This document shows, one piece after another, positions 1 through 5,608 of a stretch of 6,687 bases of DNA. Within the stretch, counting starts at the first letter, position 1. The number at the start of each line of letters is the position of its first letter. The notes beneath the pieces are model-generated. The model searched no databases and was not told the origin of the DNA. It saw only the letters and a program-made list of their open reading frames with translations. Made by a program: the position numbers and the translations under genes. The DNA comes from Gammaproteobacteria bacterium (lineage in GTDB: Bacteria > Pseudomonadota > Gammaproteobacteria > Pseudomonadales > Azotimanducaceae): NCBI GenBank assembly GCA_002712135.1, contig PASO01000021.1:1-6687 (forward strand). The letters are read 5' to 3'.

Positions 1-9
1 GAGGAAAGT

Positions 10-1152
10 ATGGGACCGCTAGATGGTGTAAAAGTAATTGAGATTCAGGGGATTGGTCCAGGACCTCACTGCGGGATGATGCTCGCGGATATGGGCGCAG
101 ACATTATTAGGGTTGACCGCGCTAACGCAGCGGGCAACCCTGCCCAGGTATCGGACGTTCTTGCTCGCGGCCGTCGCAGTATCGCAGTCGATCTGAAAAA
201 CCCTGACGGTGTGGAAACGGTCCTCAAGCTGATTGACGGTGCTGACGTGTTGATTGAAGGGTTCAGGCCGGGCGTTATGGAACGTCTGGGGCTTGGTCCT
301 GATGTTTGCTCCTCGAGAAACGAAAGGTTGATCTACGGTCGAATGACGGGCTGGGGGCAGACGGGAGAAATGGCTTCTGTGGCGGGGCATGACATCAACT
401 ACATATCTTTGTCCGGTGCGTTACACGCTATAGGTAACGCCAACGAACGACCGGTTCCGCCACTAAATCTGGTTGGCGACTTTGGTGGTGGAGGCCTGCT
501 ATTGGCGTTTGGAATTGTCGCAGCACTCTACGAAAGAAGTCAGAGCGACAAGGGTCAGGTCATCGATGCAGCTATGACTGAAGGTTCAGCGCTTTTGATG
601 AACATAATATTCGGCATGATGAATACAGGAGCCTGGTCGGAAAACCGCGGTACCAATATGCTCGATGGTGGCGCTCACTTCTACAACACCTACGAGACCA
701 GTGATGGGAAATTTATCTCGGTTGGTTCTATAGAACCTCAGTTCTATGAGCTGCTGTTAGAAAAGTCTGGACTCGGAGATTCCGGCGAATTACCTACACA
801 GATGTCTCGGGATGATTGGCAGGGTCTAAGGGAAAAGCTAACAGAGATATTCAGAACCCGAACACGTGACGAATGGGATGAGATCATGATGGGTACGGAT
901 ATTTGTTATGCCCCGGTACTCAGCTTCGCAGAAGCACGGGAACACCCGCACAATGTGGCACGCGAGTCATTTGTTGAACAGGATGGTATTCATCAGGCAG
1001 CACCAGCGCCTAAATTCAGCCGAACCTCGCCAGAGTTACCTAAAAGTGCCGTTGCACCTGGTGCTCAGTCAATAGAAATTCTTGAGCAATCGAATTTCTC
1101 AGCCGAAGAAGTCAACGCATTGACCGAGAGTCGTGCTGTAGTTCAGGCCTAA
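10..1152 (+). CDS. mcr: Alpha-methylacyl-CoA racemase (CoA-transferase family III)
   Basis: Interconverts the (2R) and (2S) epimers of 2-methylacyl-CoA thioesters, so that methyl-branched fatty acyl-CoAs or sterol side chains can enter beta-oxidation; cytosolic. The 380 residues are close to the usual 360-380. The N-terminal block (GIGPGPHCGMMLADMGAD, residues 14-31) and RMTGWGQTG-x6-GHDINYISL (111-134) are hallmark racemase sequences. The residues expected to do the chemistry, by comparison with the Mycobacterium tuberculosis enzyme (His126, Asp156, Glu241), are visible as His127 in GHD, Asp157 in VGDFGG and Glu242 in IEPQFY. These motifs separate it from plain CaiB/formyl-CoA transferases, although members of the family are often misassigned. 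The start is supported by GAGGA at 1-5, four bases before ATG. It converges on the minus-strand formylglycine-generating-type gene, and the two stop codons overlap. Anything upstream of the ribosome binding site is outside the window. Confidence 0.93.
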   Translation: MGPLDGVKVIEIQGIGPGPHCGMMLADMGADIIRVDRANAAGNPAQVSDVLARGRRSIAVDLKNPDGVETVLKLIDGADVLIEGFRPGVMERLGLGPDVCSSRNERLIYGRMTGWGQTGEMASVAGHDINYISLSGALHAIGNANERPVPPLNLVGDFGGGGLLLAFGIVAALYERSQSDKGQVIDAAMTEGSALLMNIIFGMMNTGAWSENRGTNMLDGGAHFYNTYETSDGKFISVGSIEPQFYELLLEKSGLGDSGELPTQMSRDDWQGLREKLTEIFRTRTRDEWDEIMMGTDICYAPVLSFAEAREHPHNVARESFVEQDGIHQAAPAPKFSRTSPELPKSAVAPGAQSIEILEQSNFSAEEVNALTESRAVVQA

Positions 1153-2090
1153 GATCTGACCACGCAACGAAATCCAATGTGCGATGCTGAGGTATCTATC
1201 ATCTGCGGAATGCGTGCTGCGGGGCGATAGCGCAGGCAGTAGTTGGCTGCGCACAGGTGTGAACCACCCTTGAGCACTTTTCGTGGAATGGTAATTTCCG
1301 GCATTTGCGGGTCCAGGCTGGCCTCCTTAGGACCCCCTTGAGGGTTGGTGCGCACATTATCGGGGGCACAACAGGGAGATTGTGATTCATCATCCGGGTG
1401 AGACGAGGTCCACCAATCTTGAGTCCACTCCCAAACGTTACCAATCATGTCGAACAGGCCGTAATCATTTTGTGGATAGCTGCCAACTGGAGAGGTCCGC
1501 GTGTATCCATCTCGTTCCGAATTGCTAAAGGGAAACTCACCTTCCCAGGTATTTGTCATTATATTTCCGTCTGGATACAGCTCGTTGCCCCAGGGGAATA
1601 TCGTACCTTCCCGACCACCCTTTGCTGCGTACTCCCACTCCGCCTCAGTTGGGAGCTCTTTACCGGACCAGTCTGCATAGGCCTGTACATCCTCAAACGC
1701 GACTTGCACGACCGGATGGTCACCGGGTACTTCTTCATCCAAGCCAATCGGATTGCGCCAGTTGGCACCCACAACAAACTGCCACCAATTCCCGGGGTTT
1801 GAGAGATCGACGGGTCCGTCGGTTGGGGTAAATACGAGGGCACCTGGTGAAAACTCACTCACCTGAACGCCAGGATAGTCCTCGGCAATGAGTTCTCTTT
1901 CAGCGACTGTGATGTAGCCGGTATCTTCAATGAACTGCGCGAATTCACTTTCTGTGACGGGCTTGGCATCTATCCAGAATCCACCGACAGCGGTAGTGTT
2001 TACGGGTGTTTCTTCGGGATAAAAGTTATTGGCACCCATGCGAAATTCACCTTCCGGTAGCCAGATCATGTTATCCGTTGTGGAAGACAT
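1149..2090 (-). CDS. Formylglycine-generating enzyme (SUMF1/FGE-sulfatase family)
   Basis: A 313-residue protein that is one FGE-sulfatase domain. Enzymes of this type oxidise a cysteine in a CxPxR motif of a client protein, classically a sulfatase, to formylglycine, using copper and O2. Visible marks are EGEFRMGANNFYPEE (13-27), LPTEAEWEYAAKGG (146-159), FPWGNE (165-170), GLFDMIGNVWEWTQDWW (211-227), a CCAP motif (240-243) and the end block KGGSHLCAANYCLRYRPAAR (274-293). In that block Cys280 and Cys285 match the Cys-x4-Cys copper/active-site pair of true FGE (human Cys336/Cys341). That argues against the many cysteine-free relatives such as EgtB-type enzymes. No signal peptide is seen, so it is probably cytoplasmic. 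It is last in the minus-strand block, 16 bases after the ilvX-like stop, and has no clear Shine-Dalgarno sequence, so translational coupling is plausible. Met8 (codon ending at 2069) is an alternative start. The client protein is not in the window. Confidence 0.9.
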   Translation of the reverse strand: MSSTTDNMIWLPEGEFRMGANNFYPEETPVNTTAVGGFWIDAKPVTESEFAQFIEDTGYITVAERELIAEDYPGVQVSEFSPGALVFTPTDGPVDLSNPGNWWQFVVGANWRNPIGLDEEVPGDHPVVQVAFEDVQAYADWSGKELPTEAEWEYAAKGGREGTIFPWGNELYPDGNIMTNTWEGEFPFSNSERDGYTRTSPVGSYPQNDYGLFDMIGNVWEWTQDWWTSSHPDDESQSPCCAPDNVRTNPQGGPKEASLDPQMPEITIPRKVLKGGSHLCAANYCLRYRPAARIPQMIDTSASHIGFRCVVRS

Positions 2091-2106
2091 CTCGTATTGC
2101 CCAGTC

Positions 2107-3669
2107 TTATGGCACCATTACTTCAATCAAAGCGGGTCCATCTGTGGCAAAAGAAGCTTTCAGAGCTTTTGCATATTCATCCACGGTTGTTACTCGTGAG
2201 GCGGGGACGCCCATGCCTTTGGCGAGATCCGTCCAGGTAATTTCTGGATTTGTAAGATCAAGCATACTCATCGCCTTTGGCCCAGGGTTGTGTGCACCAA
2301 CACGACCGAATTCTACTTGCAGGATTCCGTACTTCTGATTGGCAAAGATAATCGTCGTAACGTTCAATTGTTCTCGGGCCTGCGTCCAGAGTGCCTGATT
2401 GGTATACATAGCACTGCCGTCAGCCTGCAGGCTTACTACTCTTCGATCGGGGCAGGCAACTGCTGCACCTGTTGCGCAAGGAAGTCCGAATCCGATAGCG
2501 CCACCAGTAAGTATCAGATGATCGTGAGGTTTTCCGGTGCGGGTGGCTGCGACACTGCCACCGCCGTTCATGCCGCCTTCATCGACGATGATTGCATTCT
2601 CTGGGAATAAATGTGCCAGGGTGGTTCCGGCGGACCGCTGGTTAAGCTCCCCAGATGGTAAATCCGGTATTTCCAAGTGAACAAGTCTAGGTGATGTATC
2701 GCCGCCACCCACTGCATCTAACAATGCTTCAAGCGCGCCGTCGATGTCTTCGTCTCTTTCCACCAGAGTGTGCAGTTCGCAACCTTCAGGGGTTAGATAG
2801 TTAGGTTTGTCCGGATAGGCAAAGAATGTAACCGGTGGTTGAGAACTCAAAAGGATGAGATGTTTGGTTCCTTCCAGCACTTCCGCTGCCATCTCGCCAA
2901 AGTATGGCAGGCGGGCAACCTCGGCTCTTCCAGCACCGCGATGCACTCTTGGGACAAAAGTGTCCATAAGAATACGAGCGCCAGTTGCCTGACTGATTTG
3001 GTCGGCCATCGCGGAGCGGGATGCAGTAAGTTCTCCGTTCATCAGGATGACGCTGGGTTCATCGGTCTTAAGCGCCCTGGCGACGTCGTTGACGTTATCG
3101 ACGCTATAGGCTTTGGGCTCGATCCTTGGCAATGGTTTTGGTGCTGCGGTCGTCCGGTTCCATGCCGTGTCAGCAGGAAGTATCAATGTAGCAACCTGAC
3201 CAGGAGGTGCCATAGAAGCCTGAACGGCTTCGGCACCGTCTGTGGCAACCGTATTGGCTGATTCGCTCACTTTTACCCAGCCCGAAACTGGGGCTGCGAA
3301 ACCAGCAACGTCAGATGTTAATGGCGCATCATACTTTCGGTGGTACGTAGCATGTTCACCCACAACGTTGACTATAGGGGTTCGTGCTTTCTTTGCATTG
3401 TGCAGGTTAGCGAGCCCGTTACCCAGTCCGGGGCCAAGGTGAGTCAGAGTGACTGATGGTTTGCGGGCCATCCTTCCATATCCATCTGCTGCGCCGGTGA
3501 CCACCCCTTCAAAAAGTCCAAGGACACAGCGCATCTCTGGATTATTATCGAGAGCGGCGACAAAGTGCATTTCTGAAGTACCCGGATTGGCAAAGCACAC
3601 GTCTGCTTCTGAATCTACAAACGCTTGCACCAGGCTCTCCGCACCACTGCGGTCCTTATTATCTGACAT
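2107..3669 (-). CDS. ilvX: IlvX-like thiamine-diphosphate-dependent enzyme (acetolactate synthase large-subunit family)
   Basis: A 520-residue ThDP enzyme with the usual three domains: pyrimidine-binding (about 8-170), central (about 185-325) and pyrophosphate-binding (about 345-520). The N-terminal part shows DVCFANPGTSEMHFVAALD (23-41) and GLFEGV with the conserved catalytic Glu54. The C-terminal ThDP/Mg motif is ADGSAMYT at 416-423, with Asn444 closing it about 27 residues later; Ala in place of the first Gly of GDG is seen in this subgroup as I recall it. The overall pattern matches the IlvX group (M. tuberculosis Rv3509c type) and also resembles benzoylformate decarboxylases. The true reaction (acetolactate synthesis, 2-keto acid decarboxylation or a carboligation) cannot be read from the sequence, and no regulatory small subunit lies next to it. 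The frame extends to an upstream ATG at 3705, but the start at 3669 has a good GGAGAAG seven bases upstream and begins where the family does. It lies 60 bases after the crotonase stop. Confidence 0.9.
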   Translation of the reverse strand: MSDNKDRSGAESLVQAFVDSEADVCFANPGTSEMHFVAALDNNPEMRCVLGLFEGVVTGAADGYGRMARKPSVTLTHLGPGLGNGLANLHNAKKARTPIVNVVGEHATYHRKYDAPLTSDVAGFAAPVSGWVKVSESANTVATDGAEAVQASMAPPGQVATLILPADTAWNRTTAAPKPLPRIEPKAYSVDNVNDVARALKTDEPSVILMNGELTASRSAMADQISQATGARILMDTFVPRVHRGAGRAEVARLPYFGEMAAEVLEGTKHLILLSSQPPVTFFAYPDKPNYLTPEGCELHTLVERDEDIDGALEALLDAVGGGDTSPRLVHLEIPDLPSGELNQRSAGTTLAHLFPENAIIVDEGGMNGGGSVAATRTGKPHDHLILTGGAIGFGLPCATGAAVACPDRRVVSLQADGSAMYTNQALWTQAREQLNVTTIIFANQKYGILQVEFGRVGAHNPGPKAMSMLDLTNPEITWTDLAKGMGVPASRVTTVDEYAKALKASFATDGPALIEVMVP

Positions 3670-3676
3670 CTTTATA

Positions 3677-3683
3677 CTTCTCC
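3677..3683 (-). promoter_or_regulatory. Ribosome binding site deciding the ilvX-like start
   Basis: GGAGAAG on the minus strand, seven bases before the ATG ending at 3669. The upstream in-frame ATG at 3705 has only AAAGGG one base away, too close for normal use, so the shorter protein is preferred. Confidence 0.7.
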
Positions 3684-3729
3684 GATTTTTGGGTCGCGCA
3701 ATCATACCCTTTTCGATCCGGAAATTGTG

Positions 3730-4518
3730 CTAGTCGCCGGTGAAAGTAGGTTTGGTCTTGTCAAGATAGGATCGAACTGCTTCTTTGCTATCTTTAGAGG
3801 CGCTGGCCACCATGTGTTGGTCGAAATCCATATGCATGATGCTTTGATCCAATGCTCCAGTTATGGTGTTGATGCTTTTTTTGATCATTTGTACGGCAAC
3901 TGGCGACTTATTGGCATAGAAGTCGGCTAATCGCTTTGCCGTGGGAAATAGATCATCTAGTGGCACTATTTCGTCCAACACACCCCACTCGAACAGCGTT
4001 TGTGCTTGAATACGCTCGCCTCCGGCCACCAGACGTTTGGCCCGGGCTGAGCCTACTAAGTGAGTGATAAGCGGCAGACTTTTCCATTGCAGATTCATTC
4101 CAATGTCGATTTCAGGATATTGCATGAAACAGTCTTCTGCGCCTATACGAAAATCACACGCTGTAGTTATGCAGGCACCACCACCCAGTGCACCACCATT
4201 CCAAGCGGCGATGGTTATCTGATCAATTGCGAGCAGCGCGTTGATTGCTCGTTCACCCATGCGGTTCTTGCGTCTACGCAATACCAATGGCCCTTGATAC
4301 TCGGTGCTAGGATCCGTTAAGTCCGCGCCTGAGCTGAAATGCTTTCCTGTACCGGTAAAGATAACGACGCGTATGTCTGCCTCGTCCCGAAAAGACAGTG
4401 CGAGATGTTCGATTTCTGCCAAGTGGGCGTAGTTCAGCGCGTTGGCTTTTTCAGGTCGATTGAAAGTGACGAGCGCAACGTGTTCCATTTGTTCAACTAA
4501 GAGATTTTCGTAATCCAT
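3730..4518 (-). CDS. Enoyl-CoA hydratase/isomerase family protein (crotonase fold)
   Basis: A 262-residue crotonase-superfamily protein acting on an acyl-CoA thioester in the cytosol. Family marks in order: ALVTFNRPEKANALN (15-29), FSSGADL (61-67) and AAWNGGALGGGACITTACDF (104-123), which provide the CoA pocket and the two oxyanion-hole amides, then QYPEIDIG (133-140) and the C-terminal helical trimerisation region. The hydratase catalytic pair is incomplete. The second glutamate (rat Glu164) is present as Glu136, but the position of the first (rat Glu144, in GGGCEL) is Cys116 here. The usual GAGG that follows PEI-x2-G is also changed to NLQW. Simple enoyl-CoA hydration is therefore doubtful; isomerase, decarboxylase or another crotonase reaction is possible. 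The start at 4518 is chosen because AGGAGG lies 12 bases upstream; the in-frame ATGs at 4557/4554 have no Shine-Dalgarno sequence. It is the first gene of the minus-strand block and diverges from the peroxiredoxin. Confidence 0.9.
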   Translation of the reverse strand: MDYENLLVEQMEHVALVTFNRPEKANALNYAHLAEIEHLALSFRDEADIRVVIFTGTGKHFSSGADLTDPSTEYQGPLVLRRRKNRMGERAINALLAIDQITIAAWNGGALGGGACITTACDFRIGAEDCFMQYPEIDIGMNLQWKSLPLITHLVGSARAKRLVAGGERIQAQTLFEWGVLDEIVPLDDLFPTAKRLADFYANKSPVAVQMIKKSINTITGALDQSIMHMDFDQHMVASASKDSKEAVRSYLDKTKPTFTGD

Positions 4519-4530
4519 AGGTCTTTGTGG

Positions 4531-4536
4531 CCTCCT
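4531..4536 (-). promoter_or_regulatory. Ribosome binding site deciding the crotonase start
   Basis: Perfect AGGAGG on the minus strand, 12 bases before the ATG ending at 4518. The spacing is at the long end of normal. It falls inside the longer reading frame from 4557, which argues that translation begins at 4518. Confidence 0.65.
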
Positions 4537-4591
4537 GAATTTCAGAGTGCCCATCATGCCATAGGAGAACCGACGGCGTTAATGGCCAATG

Positions 4592-4620
4592 TTGCGTCGA
4601 CAGCTAAGATCGCCTAGCAT
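4592..4620 (+). promoter_or_regulatory. Weak candidate sigma70 promoter for the peroxiredoxin
   Basis: TTGCGT (4592-4597) and TAGCAT (4615-4620) are separated by 17 bases and lie about 30 bases before the peroxiredoxin ATG. Matches to consensus are only 3/6 and 4/6. The -10 overlaps a GCATGC palindrome (4617-4622). Offered as a candidate only. Confidence 0.25.
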
Positions 4621-4650
4621 GCATTTAACCGATACTTATGGAGCAGAGTC

Positions 4651-5091
4651 ATGCTTAATGAAGGCGAAGCAGCCCCACCGTTTAGTTTGCCAAATCAGGA
4701 TGGTGCGAAGGTTTCGCTGTCTGACTTTAGCGGCAAGAATGTTGTTTTCTGGTTTTATCCTCGCGCCAGCACACCTGGCTGAACTCGTGAAGGTAAAGGG
4801 TTCCGTGATCGAATCCAGCAGCTCAGCGATAAGAATACAGTCGTTCTTGGTATTAGCAATGATGCGCCACCAAAAAACAAAAAGTTTCATAAGAAGTACA
4901 GCTTTCCATTCGACCTTTTGTGTGATGAGGACCTTGCAGTATCTGTTGCCTATGATGCAGCGGAAAATACTGATGCAGGGAAGGCGAATCGAATAAGCTA
5001 CATCATCGGACCGGATGGAAATATTCTGAAGGCTTACGCAAAAGTTAAAGCTGGGGATCACCCGGAACAGGTGCTAAAGGATCTCTCATAA
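4651..5091 (+). CDS. bcp: Selenocysteine-containing peroxiredoxin (Bcp/PrxQ family), UGA read through as Sec44
   Basis: Thiol/selenol peroxidase that reduces H2O2 and organic hydroperoxides, normally recharged by thioredoxin or a glutaredoxin-like partner; cytosolic, with no signal peptide. Read from ATG 4651 (GGAG seven bases upstream at 4640-4643) to TAA 5089-5091, the frame gives 146 residues, normal for Bcp (150-156), with one internal TGA at 4780-4782. Before it the protein reads as Bcp (FSLPNQDGAKVSLSDFSGKN, residues 11-30, then VVFWFYPRASTPG). After it the match continues without a frame change (GFRDRIQQL, VVLGIS, FPFDLLCDED, NRISYIIGPDGNI, then VKAGDHPEQVL). The TGA stands exactly at the peroxidatic Cys of TPGCT, so it is most simply selenocysteine (TPGUT). 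A stem-loop follows. The CP+5 resolving Cys of E. coli Bcp is Lys49 here; Cys91 is the only cysteine in the protein. Alternatives are a nonsense mutation or sequencing error at a Cys codon. An automatic caller would split or miss this gene. Confidence 0.87.
4780..4782 (+). other. In-frame UGA, probable selenocysteine codon
   Basis: This TGA aligns with the peroxidatic cysteine of Bcp/PrxQ proteins (TPG-x-T motif). Cys-to-Sec exchange at a redox catalytic site is the standard pattern of bacterial selenoproteins. The other five genes contain no internal in-frame TGA and use TGG for tryptophan, so general reassignment of UGA is not supported. Confidence 0.83.
4798..4816 (+). promoter_or_regulatory. 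Candidate bacterial SECIS stem-loop
   Basis: GGGTTC (4798-4803) pairs with GAATCC (4811-4816) as six base pairs, one of them G-U, around a seven-base loop CGTGATC. The loop starts 22 bases after the UGA and has G and U at its second and third positions. Known bacterial SECIS elements lie directly downstream of the UGA with a short stem, the loop about 16-37 bases away and a G in the first two loop positions, so size, place and loop all fit. The stretch also encodes the conserved GFRDRI segment, so part of the sequence is constrained by the protein. SelB binding is inferred. Confidence 0.6.
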
Positions 5092-5107
5092 AGTAGAGAC
5101 GAGAGAT
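5081..5107 (+). terminator. Weak hairpin at the end of the peroxiredoxin gene
   Basis: ATCTCTC (5081-5087) and GAGAGAT (5101-5107) form a seven-base-pair stem with a 13-base loop spanning the stop codon. It is not GC-rich and is followed only by AGAGTTT, not a T tract. A true intrinsic terminator is therefore doubtful, but nothing better is seen behind this gene. Confidence 0.22.
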
Positions 5108-5263
5108 AGAGTTTAACCTTGAGAAACTGAACCAGGCTAGATATTGCATACTTCCGACATTTTACTAGAAGAGCGTCTTGCAGGTACTAGGCGATGAAGC
5201 CGATTTGCGAGTAAAGAGTTCATACACTTAGGAATTGTTGGATCTGCATAGCGTCTATCTTTG

Positions 5264-5275
5264 AATGCATGCATT
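5264..5275. repeat. 12-bp perfect palindrome AATGCATGCATT
   Basis: A self-complementary site in the intergenic region, about 330 bases before the P450 start. Its right nine bases (GCATGCATT) recur upstream of the peroxiredoxin at 4617-4625, in both places shortly followed by AAC. It could be a binding site for a dimeric regulator, but the role is unproven. Confidence 0.4.
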
Positions 5276-5365
5276 AACTGCAAGTTTATTTTGACGAACA
5301 GTGAATCCTCCGTGGAAACGTATTCTTCAGGGTGCAGTCGTCGCTTATTTTTCCAAAGAATATTT

Positions 5366-5376
5366 ACTATATTGGT
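5366..5376 (+). repeat. Direct repeat ACTATATTGGT, copy 1
   Basis: Identical to the 11 bases at 5446-5456, exactly 80 bases downstream, with looser similarity just beyond (TCGCTGAT against GCTTGAT). It is possibly one of two half-sites for an activator of the P450 gene. Confidence 0.45.
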
Positions 5377-5445
5377 TCGCTGATGGGTGATTTCCTATCT
5401 GAGCTGCTTGGTAAGTCCAAACTAGATATACTTTTCTACTTGGTG

Positions 5446-5456
5446 ACTATATTGGT
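5446..5456 (+). repeat. Direct repeat ACTATATTGGT, copy 2
   Basis: Second exact copy of the 11-base repeat at 5366-5376. It lies about 150 bases before the P450 start codon and 95 bases before the TATAAT box. Confidence 0.45.
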
Positions 5457-5501
5457 GCTTGATAGAAAATAGCTGCATTTTCTGCTTTCATTCCAAAAAT
5501 T

Positions 5502-5557
5502 TCTAATTAGATTGCCCGGATTAGAATCCATCGCTGGGGTATGGTCGTACCTATAAT
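5502..5557 (+). promoter_or_regulatory. Candidate promoter/operator cluster for CYP153
   Basis: Three dyad elements stand side by side: TCTAATTAGA (5502-5511, perfect palindrome), GGATT-AG-AATCC (5518-5529) and GGTA-N6-TACC (5538-5551). The last abuts a perfect TATAAT at 5552-5557. There is no convincing -35 box 16-18 bases upstream, which would fit an activator-dependent promoter with the regulator bound in the -35 area. The start codon is about 50 bases further on. Confidence 0.35.
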
Positions 5558-5608
5558 GGTTGAGTATTGCTGGGGCGGGCTGTGCCCATAATAATCGAGG
5601 TATGAGTC

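Larger units (their letters stand above)
5092..5608 (+). other. 517-bp non-coding region upstream of CYP153
   Basis: All frames are short and show no recognisable protein. The region is richer in A and T than the genes around it and contains a 12-bp perfect palindrome (5264-5275), an 11-bp direct repeat (5366-5376 and 5446-5456), a group of small inverted repeats (5502-5551), a perfect TATAAT (5552-5557) and a short GGGC-TGT-GCCC hairpin (5577-5587) in the presumed leader. This composition suggests a regulatory region for the P450. No tRNA or recognisable ncRNA was found in it. Confidence 0.6.

Noticed and set aside
4651..4782. A truncated 43-residue protein or a pseudogene ending at the TGA
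   Set aside because: The downstream part keeps frame, conserved motifs and normal length, and the TGA hits only the catalytic cysteine column. Random nonsense mutation would not choose that codon. An error in the sequence remains possible.
4783..4807. Alternative hairpin nearer the UGA (GAA and TTC arms around GGTAAAGGG, with a bulged T and CG/CG below)
   Set aside because: Only five interrupted pairs and a loop starting just 10 bases after the UGA, closer than known SECIS loops; the 4798-4816 hairpin is stronger and better placed.
4589..4996. Open frame of 135 codons on the plus strand overlapping the peroxiredoxin, and one of 141 codons on the minus strand at 4636-5061
   Set aside because: Neither resembles a known family, and both lie over the Bcp frame, which shows clear conservation on both sides of the TGA. 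They are out-of-frame shadows that an automatic caller could prefer because of the UGA.
5150..5290. Possible remnant of a gene in the intergenic region (residue run ILLEERLAGTRR followed by stops)
   Set aside because: Only short stop-interrupted stretches, with no family I can name; too weak to call a pseudogene.
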